A stretch of DNA of 64,000 nucleotides from Pseudoalteromonas sp. T1lg88. GTDB taxonomy: Bacteria; Pseudomonadota; Gammaproteobacteria; Enterobacterales; Alteromonadaceae. Numbering within the stretch: the stretch's first letter is position 1; the number at the start of each line of letters is the position of its first letter. Location: contig NZ_PQCF01000008.1 in the NCBI RefSeq assembly GCF_002964765.1, forward strand, positions 26,001 to 90,000, in the 5' to 3' direction. A program made the translations under genes and the position numbers. Of the stretch, positions 18,704-27,173 are shown piece by piece. Below the pieces are notes generated by a model. It made no database searches. It was not told the origin of the DNA and saw only the letters and a program-made list of their open reading frames with translations.

Positions 18704-21700
18704 TTAGCCGCGACGACGACGTAACCATAACGCCGGTGCCATCAGCAGAGTCAACCAGGCCCAAGTACCTGAGCTAGTGCTCTTCTTAGGTTCAACCTTA
18801 GGCTGTGTTGTCGGCTGCTCAGAAATCTCGTCGGCCAAGTTGTTCACCTTAACAACAACAGTTGCTTCATTTGAAATGTGGCCAAAGGTGTCGGTGGCAA
18901 CCACTGTCAAAGTGATCTGCTCAAGGCCAGCGTCAAAGTCCAACTGCTCGGCATTGGCCACAAGCACTTCGCCCATGTCATTAATTTCTACCGCCGTTGA
19001 AGTAGAGCCGGTGACGATAAACTCAGAGATAGCACCGGCCAGCGGCGCATTACGCATTGCCGATAGAGTACCAATTACTGTGCCATCAACAGTGTTTTCA
19101 TCAACGCTGAATTCGGCATCGGCTAGGCTTGGTGCCACTTTCATATCGTCACCAATCGAAGCGACAACCGGGGTCGAGCCTGAAGCAGACAAGATGGTGA
19201 AGTCAGCATCGGTAAATAGCAATTGCGCCGATTCACCCGGAGCCAGACTTGCAACTTCATTACCCTGTGCATCTACAGCCATTGCCGCAACATTTGCTAG
19301 GGCAAAGTCGTAACTACCTTGCACACTGTCTACCGCATTGGCACCTGAACCATCATAGTAACCTTCGCCTACCCTAAAGCGGACGGTGGCATCAAGAGTA
19401 CCCAGCTCTGCAGCGGTTAGACCATAGTCTTCAAGACAGTTTTGCAGGGTTACATAATTGGTTCCGCTATCAAAGTACAGGTTGCTCAATGAGTAAGTTG
19501 GCACAGAGTAAGTAACCGGAATTGGCGGTAACGGCACAGTAGTTTCAAATGAGCGGTAGCTCAATGAATGCACACGCGCATCCCATACACCATCGCTTTC
19601 TAAGTCGAAATCGGCGGCAAAGTTACCGATAAAGTTAGAGGCAATAGCCTGGTTCAAGACTATGGTAGTAAACACACCGTAGCCAGAATCACAGAAGGAT
19701 GTGGGTACTTCGAAAGTTTCAACACTGCCAGAAACTATGTCCAGACGCTCGCTGTCACCAACCGCATCGGTGGCAACATTTGCAATGATCATAGGTATAA
19801 AATCGGTAACACCTTCGTTGGTAACCGTATATACCACACCTTCTTCGGCCTTTTGCGCATCTAATACAGGTTTTGCTGCGGCACGTGGCAGCACGTGATA
19901 TACCAGATGTAAGGCATGCTCACCACCTTCATTGAATACCAGGGCACCGTCTAGCTCAGATTTGGTCAGTAACGGACCTGCCTCACTTTTCCAGGTGTTA
20001 GAGAAGTCCACGCCCCATTGCGGCAACTTGGCAGGGTCTATGGTTACGGTTACATCGAACTCAACAGTTTGACCTGCTGGCACAGTCACTGACGAAGGGT
20101 ATTCCGCCATGATGGCGCCAGACTCCGCATCATCCGCATAGCGCTGCTGCCAAGCCAGATCGTATGTTTTCGCCGTATTTGAGAAGTTCTTAACCTGTAC
20201 CGTCTTGGTCATGGTGGCCACTTCTGCCAGGCTGTGTAAACCAAACGATAGTGCTGCCTGACGGGTGTCTTTAGCCCAGGCAGCTACCGGTAAGTTGGCT
20301 GCTTTTTCAACATCTACCAGACCCGCCCCAATAATACTGATTGGTGCCAGCTCGGCATTTTCATCCAGCTCTCGTGGTATCATAGTGACATCCATGTTCG
20401 CCGCATTCATAAGCGTTGCTTTTAGTTCAAAGGCATTACGCTCTGGTAGAGCTTCTTTCAGGATACTCATAGCTCCCGCCGTAATTGGTCCGGAGAATGA
20501 AGTACCGTTAGCACCACTTAAACCATCGCCCGTACCTGGATGGGCGGTCATAATATTTACGCCAGGAGCGGTAATTTCCGGCTTAAGCAAGCCGCTTACC
20601 GAAGGTCCACGTGAGCTGAAGTCAGCAACAGCACCGGCGGTGGTCGCCAGCGTTAATTCAACAGCAAAGGCTGCGCCTTCTTTAAGCTGTAAACCTGTAG
20701 CCTTGTTCACACCCACAGATGGGATGGTAACCGCTGCATCGAAGCCGCCCATAGGTGCCGGGGTGCCGTCATCGCTATTGTTGGCGATAATAACAAAGGC
20801 CGCGCCCTTTTCCTGCGCCGCCAATACCTTAAGGGTGAAAGCACAACCGCCACGATCAAGAATCACCGCCTTGCCGGTAAAATCAACATCATCGGCAAAA
20901 GCAACACAAGCGGTTTGATTCGATTCCGGGTAAACAACTTCAATATCATCGCTATTAAAGCTGCCTACACCCGGACCAAAGCTGGCGCCCTGGAATACCG
21001 CTTCGGCACCGGCTACCGTACCCTTGGCAATGCTCACTTCTTCCGCTGGATGCGTCATCGCGCCCACAGAAAGAGCGTGCTCGGTCGTGCTCGGACCACC
21101 AACAATGTATGGAATATCGCCATCGTTACCGGCAGAGACCACCACATTGGTGCCCAAGGCCACGGCGCGGTTAATAAACAGGCCTACGGCGCTTTCGGCG
21201 ATATCGCCAAAGTCACCACCGAGTGACATATTGATCACATCAACCCGATCTTCAATATCCATGTCTTGGTTAGGATCCATAGCCGCTTCCAAGGCCATAA
21301 GCTGGGCCTTACCCGAACATCCACCTGCACACACGGAATACACGAATAATTCAACATCTGGGGCAATACCGGTTACCGAGTGAGATACATGGGTACCGTG
21401 GTTAGTGCCATTGTCGATTGGATCTGGGTCCATATTGACGAAGTCATAACCGCCTTTAACTATACCCTGCGGCCAGGTGACTGATTCATCGGCAATGGCT
21501 GCGGCATAGGCCTCAAGCGTACCTTCACCCCCAAAGGCAGCATGAGTGTAGTCGATACCCGTATCTAGTACGGCCACACGTACGCCCTTACCGCTGGCAA
21601 GACCGTTTTCAACCAAGGGCGTGGCCTTAACATAATCGGCGCTGTCTGCTACCGCCAGCTCGTAATCATAAACGGGATATACGGCTTTAACGTCGGTATG

Positions 21701-22087
21701 GTTTTCCAACTGACGTATATCGGTTTCCTGGCCATCAACAACCAAGGCATTAGCAAGCTTAGAGGTGCGGGTAATAACCTTAAGGTTTAAATCCATGCTC
21801 TGCATATCGCTCATTACACGCTGCTGCATATCGCTAATGTTGGCACTCACAGTGGCCTGTTGCGACTTATTAACACCGTAGAGAGACTGACCATTTAATT
21901 CGACCAACCAGGCAACCGCAGTTTTTTCTTGTTGTTTAAATTCAGCGACCTGACGCTCTACATTCACCTTGTACTGAGAATCCAGAGTCTTAGCTTGCGC
22001 TTCTAGAGTGGCACTTACAGCCGGGGCGCTCATCAGCGCAGAAGAGATGCCTAACGCAATTGCGCTGCGGCGAAGATTTTGCTTCAT
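18704..22087 (-). CDS. secreted S8 (subtilisin-like) serine protease with PA insert and GlyGly-CTERM tail
   Basis: A 1,127-residue precursor. Signal peptide about 1-26, I9-type propeptide about 35-145, catalytic domain with Asp175 ('VLDTGIDYTH'), His230 ('NHGTHVS') and Ser530 ('NGTSFSGP'). A protease-associated domain is inserted at about 385-480 ('VILDRGGCAFTLKVLAAQ'). Fn3-like and cadherin-like repeats follow. The tail is Ser/Gly-rich, then a hydrophobic helix, then RRRRG: a GlyGly-CTERM signal, processed by a rhombosortase in organisms with type II secretion. The frame extends 45 codons upstream, but the ATG at 22087 begins a good signal peptide. It probably degrades extracellular protein. 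Confidence 0.92.
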   Translation of the reverse strand: MKQNLRRSAIALGISSALMSAPAVSATLEAQAKTLDSQYKVNVERQVAEFKQQEKTAVAWLVELNGQSLYGVNKSQQATVSANISDMQQRVMSDMQSMDLNLKVITRTSKLANALVVDGQETDIRQLENHTDVKAVYPVYDYELAVADSADYVKATPLVENGLASGKGVRVAVLDTGIDYTHAAFGGEGTLEAYAAAIADESVTWPQGIVKGGYDFVNMDPDPIDNGTNHGTHVSHSVTGIAPDVELFVYSVCAGGCSGKAQLMALEAAMDPNQDMDIEDRVDVINMSLGGDFGDIAESAVGLFINRAVALGTNVVVSAGNDGDIPYIVGGPSTTEHALSVGAMTHPAEEVSIAKGTVAGAEAVFQGASFGPGVGSFNSDDIEVVYPESNQTACVAFADDVDFTGKAVILDRGGCAFTLKVLAAQEKGAAFVIIANNSDDGTPAPMGGFDAAVTIPSVGVNKATGLQLKEGAAFAVELTLATTAGAVADFSSRGPSVSGLLKPEITAPGVNIMTAHPGTGDGLSGANGTSFSGPITAGAMSILKEALPERNAFELKATLMNAANMDVTMIPRELDENAELAPISIIGAGLVDVEKAANLPVAAWAKDTRQAALSFGLHSLAEVATMTKTVQVKNFSNTAKTYDLAWQQRYADDAESGAIMAEYPSSVTVPAGQTVEFDVTVTIDPAKLPQWGVDFSNTWKSEAGPLLTKSELDGALVFNEGGEHALHLVYHVLPRAAAKPVLDAQKAEEGVVYTVTNEGVTDFIPMIIANVATDAVGDSERLDIVSGSVETFEVPTSFCDSGYGVFTTIVLNQAIASNFIGNFAADFDLESDGVWDARVHSLSYRSFETTVPLPPIPVTYSVPTYSLSNLYFDSGTNYVTLQNCLEDYGLTAAELGTLDATVRFRVGEGYYDGSGANAVDSVQGSYDFALANVAAMAVDAQGNEVASLAPGESAQLLFTDADFTILSASGSTPVVASIGDDMKVAPSLADAEFSVDENTVDGTVIGTLSAMRNAPLAGAISEFIVTGSTSTAVEINDMGEVLVANAEQLDFDAGLEQITLTVVATDTFGHISNEATVVVKVNNLADEISEQPTTQPKVEPKKSTSSGTWAWLTLLMAPALWLRRRRG

Positions 22088-22194
22088 ACAAATACCTGTT
22101 TTAATTGTTAGCATTACTGCTTTATTGTTGCTGGCGGACAATAATGCCAAAACAGGTACGTTACAATATGGTAAACATGTAAACAGAAGATAAA

Positions 22195-22275
22195 GGCTTA
22201 CGTGCGGGGCATGACCCCGCATTTAGTAAGCCCTAGCGGCTGTTCATAGTTTTGTAACAGATCGTAAACAGCCGC
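22195..22275 (-). other. two nested/adjacent hairpins between cytochrome b561 and the protease gene
   Basis: First structure (22195-22232): outer arms GGCTTAC/GTAAGCC and inner arms TGCGGGG/CCCCGCA. Second structure (22236-22275): arms GCGGCTGTT/AACAGCCGC. They lie after the b561 stop on the minus strand and upstream of the protease start, so they may terminate b561 or shape the protease leader. There is no long T run. Confidence 0.55.
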
Positions 22276-22284
22276 CATTCGTCG

Positions 22285-22920
22285 CTATAGCAGAGTTTGT
22301 AGTGGCTCATAACCCCAGGTTGTTAGCAGCACACCCAATAAAACGGCAAACAGAGCAAAAGCCGGCCAACTTGCTTTTAGCTGTGCAGCGGTACTGACTT
22401 GCTTATTGCGTCCGGTAACCATAGCCGGCACCAGTTTTTTGCCGCGCAGGGCGTAAACAACAATGGCAACAAGATGCAGGCCGATGGCGATCAGCAGCCA
22501 ATCGAAATTCTGATGATGCAACGAAGACGCCCATTCAACCCAGTCGTAAGACACATATTGCACCAAAGGACCATCAACCATGATGTCATCTGTGGTCATC
22601 AAGCCGGTCGCCAACTGCAACAGAATCAATGCAAAAAATACCAGCACCATATAGCTGCCAGCGGCGTTATGCCCGGGAGTTAAATGCTTGGCTTGTAAAG
22701 CCTGAACAACCGCTTTGGGGCCATGAAATAGCGCCGATAAGCGCGCTGTGTCACTGCCAACCAGACCCCAGATTAAACGCGTAGCCAAAAGCGCCAGGGT
22801 GATATAACCGAGCACAAAGTGTAGCTCCATGGCTCCTTCCTCGGCGGAGAAATACAGGCCGACCAAACAACTTACCAAGGCCCAATGAAAAAAACGTATA
22901 TATCCATCCCAAACTTTCAT
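22285..22920 (-). CDS. cytochrome b561 (di-haem membrane cytochrome b)
   Basis: A 211-residue integral membrane protein of the bacterial cytochrome b561/Ni-Fe hydrogenase b-subunit type. 'VWDGYIRFFHWALV' opens it, with His12 a likely haem ligand. Further histidines sit in 'MELHFVLGYI' and near 'IGLHLVAIVVYALRG', so two b haems are expected. It has four to six helices, the last near the C terminus. It likely passes electrons between quinol and a periplasmic acceptor; cytochrome c' is a typical partner and lies nearby. ATG start. Confidence 0.88.
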   Translation of the reverse strand: MKVWDGYIRFFHWALVSCLVGLYFSAEEGAMELHFVLGYITLALLATRLIWGLVGSDTARLSALFHGPKAVVQALQAKHLTPGHNAAGSYMVLVFFALILLQLATGLMTTDDIMVDGPLVQYVSYDWVEWASSLHHQNFDWLLIAIGLHLVAIVVYALRGKKLVPAMVTGRNKQVSTAAQLKASWPAFALFAVLLGVLLTTWGYEPLQTLL

Positions 22921-23002
22921 AACTGCTCCACTTCTTTTGCAATAGCCGCGATTATGCCAAACTCTAGCGTCGGTGCGAAATCAACTCGGTTAATTTTTAT
23001 CT

Positions 23003-23722
23003 ATGAGCAAGTCTACTCATATAAAACGCGGTACCAAACTGCAGCAAAAAGCATTTATCAAAGGGCAACTCGATATGATGCCTCTTAACCTGGCGGTACT
23101 GCCCTGGGGGCTCTTGTGCGGCTCTTTGGCAATGCAAAACGGCTTTACTTTAATAGAGGCTCAGCTGATGTCTTTACTGGTTTTTGCCGGCTCGGCCCAG
23201 TTGGTGGCCATTGAGCTTATCGCCAACGACACCCCTTTGCTGACCATAGCCATCACCACCTTCATCATCAGTTCTCGGCACTTTTTATATGGCTTGGCCA
23301 TTCGCCAAAAGGTCATTGCTCAACCCTTGAGGTGGCGCTTACCTGTCAGCTTTGTGCTGACCGATGAGCTCTTTGCTTTTTCCCACCACCCAAAGGCCTA
23401 TCAAACCAAGGCACGACTCATTTATGCCCTCAGTGCTGGTTTTAGCTTTTATGTTGCCTGGAATATTTGGACCCTGCTGGGCATAGTGGCGGGACAGTTG
23501 CTGCCTGACTTAACCAATCTTGGTCTCGATTTTGCCATTGCCACCACCTTTATCGCCCTAGTGATCCCGGCCATTAAAAACTGGGCAACTCTGGCCTGTG
23601 TACTGGCTTCGGGGATAAGTGCTGCGGTGCTCAAGTCCTGGCAAGTAGAATTATGGCTGGTGTTTAGCGCCCTCATCGGCATGAGCGTTGGCTATGTGCT
23701 TAGTCGCGGGAGGGTGCGATGA
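23003..23722 (+). CDS. azlC: AzlC-family branched-chain amino acid exporter subunit
   Basis: A 239-residue membrane protein: 'PLNLAVLPWGLLCGSLAMQNG', 'LLVFAGSAQLVAIELI', 'SSRHFLYGLAI' and 'DELFAF' are AzlC/YgaZ landmarks. With the small AzlD/YgaH subunit it exports branched-chain amino acids such as valine or azaleucine. The ATGA overlap with the next gene (23719) indicates translational coupling, which is usual for this pair. No Shine-Dalgarno sequence is obvious before the ATG at 23003; a later in-frame ATG would remove conserved residues. Confidence 0.9.
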   Translation: MSKSTHIKRGTKLQQKAFIKGQLDMMPLNLAVLPWGLLCGSLAMQNGFTLIEAQLMSLLVFAGSAQLVAIELIANDTPLLTIAITTFIISSRHFLYGLAIRQKVIAQPLRWRLPVSFVLTDELFAFSHHPKAYQTKARLIYALSAGFSFYVAWNIWTLLGIVAGQLLPDLTNLGLDFAIATTFIALVIPAIKNWATLACVLASGISAAVLKSWQVELWLVFSALIGMSVGYVLSRGRVR

Positions 23723-24018
23723 TCACCACCATATTACTGATGGCGGCCATTACCTTTGGCAGTCGTTATTTATTTTTACACCGTGCCCTGCCATTTCGGG
23801 TCGGCGCAAAAATGCAGCGTTTTTTAAGCTTTAGCGCCCCGGCCGTGCTTACCGCCATCTGGGTACCCATAGTGGTTTTACCTGGCAATCAGTGGCAGTT
23901 GAGCTACCAGAATCCGTATCTGGTTGCGGCCCTTGTCGCCATTATTACCGCCTACAAAAGCCATAGTATCTACGCCACCACCCTGCTTTCCATGGCGGTC
24001 TTTTTTGCGCTGCGATAA
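23719..24018 (+). CDS. azlD: AzlD-family subunit (branched-chain amino acid export)
   Basis: A 99-residue protein with four hydrophobic segments and the AzlD pattern ('TFGSRYLFL', 'FLSFSAPAVLTAIWVPIV', 'NPYLVAALVAIITAY'). It overlaps the azlC stop by 4 bp (ATGA). It is the small partner of AzlC. Its stop codon abuts a short repeat element. Confidence 0.9.
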   Translation: MITTILLMAAITFGSRYLFLHRALPFRVGAKMQRFLSFSAPAVLTAIWVPIVVLPGNQWQLSYQNPYLVAALVAIITAYKSHSIYATTLLSMAVFFALR

Positions 24019-24077
24019 TACCAATTCACTTAAATAGCCAACGCTATATCTGCTCACATACTTAACAGCATTGGTAT
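24018..24077. repeat. 60-bp element bounded by ATACCAAT inverted repeats
   Basis: ATACCAAT at the left and ATTGGTAT at the right enclose 44 bp of AT-rich sequence just after azlD. Small ATACCAAT-bounded elements are, from memory, frequent between genes in Alteromonadales. Copy number needs a genome search. Confidence 0.5.
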
Positions 24078-24080
24078 AAC

Positions 24081-24103
24081 AAAAAAGGGGCCGTAGCCCC
24101 TTT
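24081..24103. terminator. bidirectional terminator between azlD and the PA3496-family gene
   Basis: Six A, stem GGGGC-CGTA-GCCCC, then TTT. The A run gives a T6 tail on the minus strand, so it best serves the minus-strand gene ending at 24165; it may also end azlCD. Confidence 0.75.
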
Positions 24104-24164
24104 AAAGTCTTAAAATAGTCTCGGCTTAATTACACCAAGACTTCATAGGCCAAAGGCCCGTTAT

Positions 24165-24353
24165 TTATTCATTTAAATACTCGTCAAAGTCATCGCTGCC
24201 GAGATGCTTTCTCAGCTTGCGCTGTTCTAAATAATCGTCCAGCTTCTTTTTTACCTTGCGCTTGCGACGGTCGTTTTGATTGCGTCCCATCGCTTCATAT
24301 TCATCTGCAACAAATTCGTCTTCAAACGCATCATAGGAATATGTTTTACCCAC
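24165..24353 (-). CDS. small PA3496-family protein
   Basis: A 62-residue charged protein ending in 'KKKLDDYLEQRKLRKHLGSDDFDEYLNE' (last part quoted from the conserved tail), which matches the PA3496 family of putative envelope-integrity proteins. The N-terminal part is acidic, the middle very basic ('NQNDRRKRKVKKK'). I chose the GTG at 24353 because it has GGAG at 6 bp; the longer frame begins with unrelated sequence. No membrane segment. Function unknown. Confidence 0.75.
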   Translation of the reverse strand: MGKTYSYDAFEDEFVADEYEAMGRNQNDRRKRKVKKKLDDYLEQRKLRKHLGSDDFDEYLNE

Positions 24354-24833
24354 AATACACTCCAATAAATCTAAATCAGTTATCACCGCTCCCCAACTTA
24401 GGTGCGGCGAATTCAGGGCTAGGCGCCTTCGAGTGAATAAATAGCCGCTAAATCGCAAACTGGAAAGTGAGATTTTTTTATCGTTTCAATAAACATAATT
24501 GATTAATAATTATACCGCCTTAATTCGTAAGGTTATTCCACCTTGGATAGCCCGTTGTGGATCCGCCTTTGCCGCCAGGGTCCTAGGTCGGCTTTTGCCG
24601 CCATGGACGGCGGTACTAGGGTGACGCAGGAGCAGTTACCTAGCAGGCTGACAATTGAGCAAATGTTTTAATCCACGGCAAAGTTAATTTCACTAAAAGT
24701 TAGTAAAAGGCACTAAACAAGGCATTGGCAGTACACAAGAGGAAATTATAAGGCTATGATTTTCATCATCTTTATTATTTGGCACCGAAATTGTATTAGT
24801 CATAGCGTCAACAGAATAACAGGAATTATCACC
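24354..24833. other. intergenic region with a GC-rich repeat-like hairpin
   Basis: About 480 bp between the divergent PA3496-family and YggN genes. The middle (about 24555-24625) is GC-rich and repeat-like: TTGCCGCCA occurs twice, and a stem CCGCC-ATGGA-CGGCGG sits between CCTAG and CTAGG. It resembles a small intergenic repeat. The flanks are AT-rich and promoter-like. I see no gene. Confidence 0.45.
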
Positions 24834-25616
24834 ATGAAAACCAGCACGCTAGCCATTATCTCTGCCATTAGCCTTTCTGGCACCGCCATCGCCGGGGAAG
24901 CCAATTCGCTTTCGTTTGGCTCTGAGCAATGCAACATTGAATTTAAAAACGATGTACGCATCGAGCCGCAGCGCTTACAGATCACCAATGCCAATAACCA
25001 GCACCTGGTGTACAGCTCAGGTCTGCTTGAAGTCGATGGTCAACCCGTTGAGTTAAATGCCGAGCAACAACAGGCCCTGGACGATTACACAGATAAGGTA
25101 CGAACCTATATGCCCGAGGTGGCTCAAATAGCCCTGGATGGCGTTAAGATCGCCGGCGTTGCCCTAGAAGAAGTCGGCGCCGCATTTGGCATCAGTCACA
25201 ATGAGGCGCTGAGCGATATAGTTGAAAATATCGGCATCAATATTGAACAGACCTTCTACCAGGACGGTGCCTTTGTAATGGGCAAACAAAGCTTTGAACA
25301 ATTAGGCAATGATATTGAAAGCCAGTTTGATGAAGACTTTGAACAAGCCGTAGAGCAGGCCATGGTGCAGTCTATCGGCAGTATTTTTATCGCTCTGGGC
25401 TCTGAGTTATTAGGCTCAGGCGGCGACATGGATGAATTTGAGCAACGTATGGAGCGCCTTGGTGAGCAGGTCGAGCAAAGAGTTGAGCTGCAAGCCTCGC
25501 AAATAGAGCAACGTGCGGATGCGCTATGCCATTCATTTAGCGAGTTGGCGCAACAAGAAGCTCAGCTGCTTAGCATGATCCCCGAATTGAGAGAGTATCA
25601 GCTGCTAGGCAACTAA
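24834..25616 (+). CDS. YggN-like DUF2884 periplasmic protein
   Basis: A 260-residue protein with a signal peptide (about 1-21, 'SGTAIAG'). The mature part resembles E. coli YggN: 'CNIEFKNDVRIEPQRLQI', 'LVYSSGLLEVDGQPVELN' and a long acidic helical C-terminal half with coiled-coil potential (about 170-250). Two cysteines, in the N-terminal 'QCNIEF' and in 'ALCHSF', could pair. Function is unknown. The ATG at 24834 has AGGA at 9 bp; the frame upstream lacks a signal sequence. Its end overlaps the convergent MocR gene by 4 bp. Confidence 0.82.
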   Translation: MKTSTLAIISAISLSGTAIAGEANSLSFGSEQCNIEFKNDVRIEPQRLQITNANNQHLVYSSGLLEVDGQPVELNAEQQQALDDYTDKVRTYMPEVAQIALDGVKIAGVALEEVGAAFGISHNEALSDIVENIGINIEQTFYQDGAFVMGKQSFEQLGNDIESQFDEDFEQAVEQAMVQSIGSIFIALGSELLGSGGDMDEFEQRMERLGEQVEQRVELQASQIEQRADALCHSFSELAQQEAQLLSMIPELREYQLLGN

Positions 25617-27076
25617 GCTTTAGCCTTCGCCTTACCCTTTTGCACTTGCAGGCAGAGCGCCCCTAAGCGGGCCACTGCCTTTTCTATTTCCTCGCTCCAT
25701 TGCACCCCAAAACTCAGGCGTAAACACTGGCGATATTTGTCGGTGGCGCTAAAAATAGCTCCCGGAGTAATGCTGATCCCCGCCTCCAGCGCCAGGTGGA
25801 ACAAGGCAACAACATCATACTGCGACGGCAGTTGCAGCCACAATACACAGCCTCCCTGTGGATTGGTCATTCGGGTGCCAGGCGGAAAATGCCGCTGCAC
25901 CAAGGCCCGCATCCGCTCTTTATTGAGCGCCAGGCGCTGGCGCATCACCCGCAGATTTTTATCGTAATCGCCGCTATTCATAAATTCGTACAGGGTCCAC
26001 TGATTCATCAGTGACGACGCGCAGCTCATGGCCCGCTTTAAACGCCGCGCCTGAGGCGCAAACTTGCCGGCTATCATCCAGCCCACGCGATAGCTTGGCG
26101 CGGCGGTTTTTGACAGCGACGAGCAGGTGATCACCTTGCCCTTGGTCGAATAATACTGAGCAGGTTTGGCGCCATCGGGCTCGTAGGCAAGCTCCCCATA
26201 CACATCATCCTCAATTAGCACCGCACCTTGATCCTCCACTAAATGCACCAGACGTCGGCGTCGCTCCTCTGGCATTTTCGAGCCTAAGGGATTGCTAATA
26301 CTGGTGGAAAAGATGCAGGCCTTAATATCATGCTCGGCAAACGCCTGCTGCAGATCTTCGACACACACCCCTTGTTGCGGGCACATGGGAATTTCTATCA
26401 CCTTGAGTCCCAGACTCTCCAGCATTTCGATAATGCCAAAATAACAGGGCGACTCTATGGCCACTATATCCCCCGCCTGAGTGACACACTGCACAGCGAT
26501 ATGCAGCGCTTCCTGGGCACCATTGGTAATGATCAACTCATCACTGTTAACGCCGATGGCAAAATCCAGGTAACGGTTGATGATCTGCTTTTTTAGCGCC
26601 GCAAAACCATCCAGGGGGCCATAATTGATAGCCTTATGCCCGGCCACATTCATCACTCGCCGCATGGTCCGGCTCAGCACCTTATCGGTGGGGTTTACCG
26701 CCACCGGGTTGGCTATCCCCAAGGGCACCACGGCGGCACGATGCAAACTGTCAAAAACCTGCTCAATCAAGGCCTGTTTATTAACCGCTACCGGCTGGCG
26801 CGCCAGTTGAATACGACGAGGCTGATGACACTGCTCTGAGCCGGCATTAAGGTAAAAACCGGACTTTTCTCTGGCGCTGATCACCCCCTGACGTTCAAGC
26901 TCTTGATAAGCCTGCTGAACGGTGGGAATACTAATGGACAACTTTTGTGCCATAGCACGCAAAGAAGGCAGCTTTTCACCGGCACCCAAGGTGCCTTGCG
27001 ACTGCATATCTTTAATCAAGTCAATGACTTGCTGATATAGGTAGATATTACCCTGCTTATTTACAATGCGAGACAT
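25613..27076 (-). CDS. MocR/PdxR-type GntR regulator with aminotransferase domain
   Basis: A 487-residue fusion. A GntR winged helix (about 10-78, 'KLPSLRAMAQKLSISIPTVQQAYQELERQG', partly quoted) joins by a linker to a class I aminotransferase-like domain (about 110-470). Lys323 in 'SSLSKTAAPSYRVGW' is the expected PLP-binding lysine. MocR proteins sense PLP, often with an amino acid, and control adjacent genes. It is divergent from an EamA exporter, its likely target. ATG start. Confidence 0.92.
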   Translation of the reverse strand: MSRIVNKQGNIYLYQQVIDLIKDMQSQGTLGAGEKLPSLRAMAQKLSISIPTVQQAYQELERQGVISAREKSGFYLNAGSEQCHQPRRIQLARQPVAVNKQALIEQVFDSLHRAAVVPLGIANPVAVNPTDKVLSRTMRRVMNVAGHKAINYGPLDGFAALKKQIINRYLDFAIGVNSDELIITNGAQEALHIAVQCVTQAGDIVAIESPCYFGIIEMLESLGLKVIEIPMCPQQGVCVEDLQQAFAEHDIKACIFSTSISNPLGSKMPEERRRRLVHLVEDQGAVLIEDDVYGELAYEPDGAKPAQYYSTKGKVITCSSLSKTAAPSYRVGWMIAGKFAPQARRLKRAMSCASSLMNQWTLYEFMNSGDYDKNLRVMRQRLALNKERMRALVQRHFPPGTRMTNPQGGCVLWLQLPSQYDVVALFHLALEAGISITPGAIFSATDKYRQCLRLSFGVQWSEEIEKAVARLGALCLQVQKGKAKAKA

Positions 27077-27173
27077 GGCTGATCTGTATAGGTATAAAAT
27101 GATGTTTTCTGTTTATGTACAGTATACAGAATAACTTTAAAATACCAGCTTTAGTCGCCTTGAGAAAAACGCC
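27077..27173. promoter_or_regulatory. shared MocR/EamA control region
   Basis: A 97-bp AT-rich gap between the divergent genes with two related candidate operator words: TGTATAGGTATAAAAT (about 27085-27100) and TGTACAGTATACAGAAT (about 27116-27132), the second partly palindromic (TGTA-CAG-TACA-like). Paired direct sites are typical of MocR regulators. Prediction only. Confidence 0.45.

Noticed and set aside
18777..19313. 178-codon frame opposite the S8 protease C-terminal repeats
   Set aside because: Low-complexity Ser/Ala/Thr composition as expected from the complement of the repeat region; no start signal.
20265..20918. 217-codon frame opposite the S8 protease
   Set aside because: Antisense shadow; the other strand has a full protease catalytic domain.
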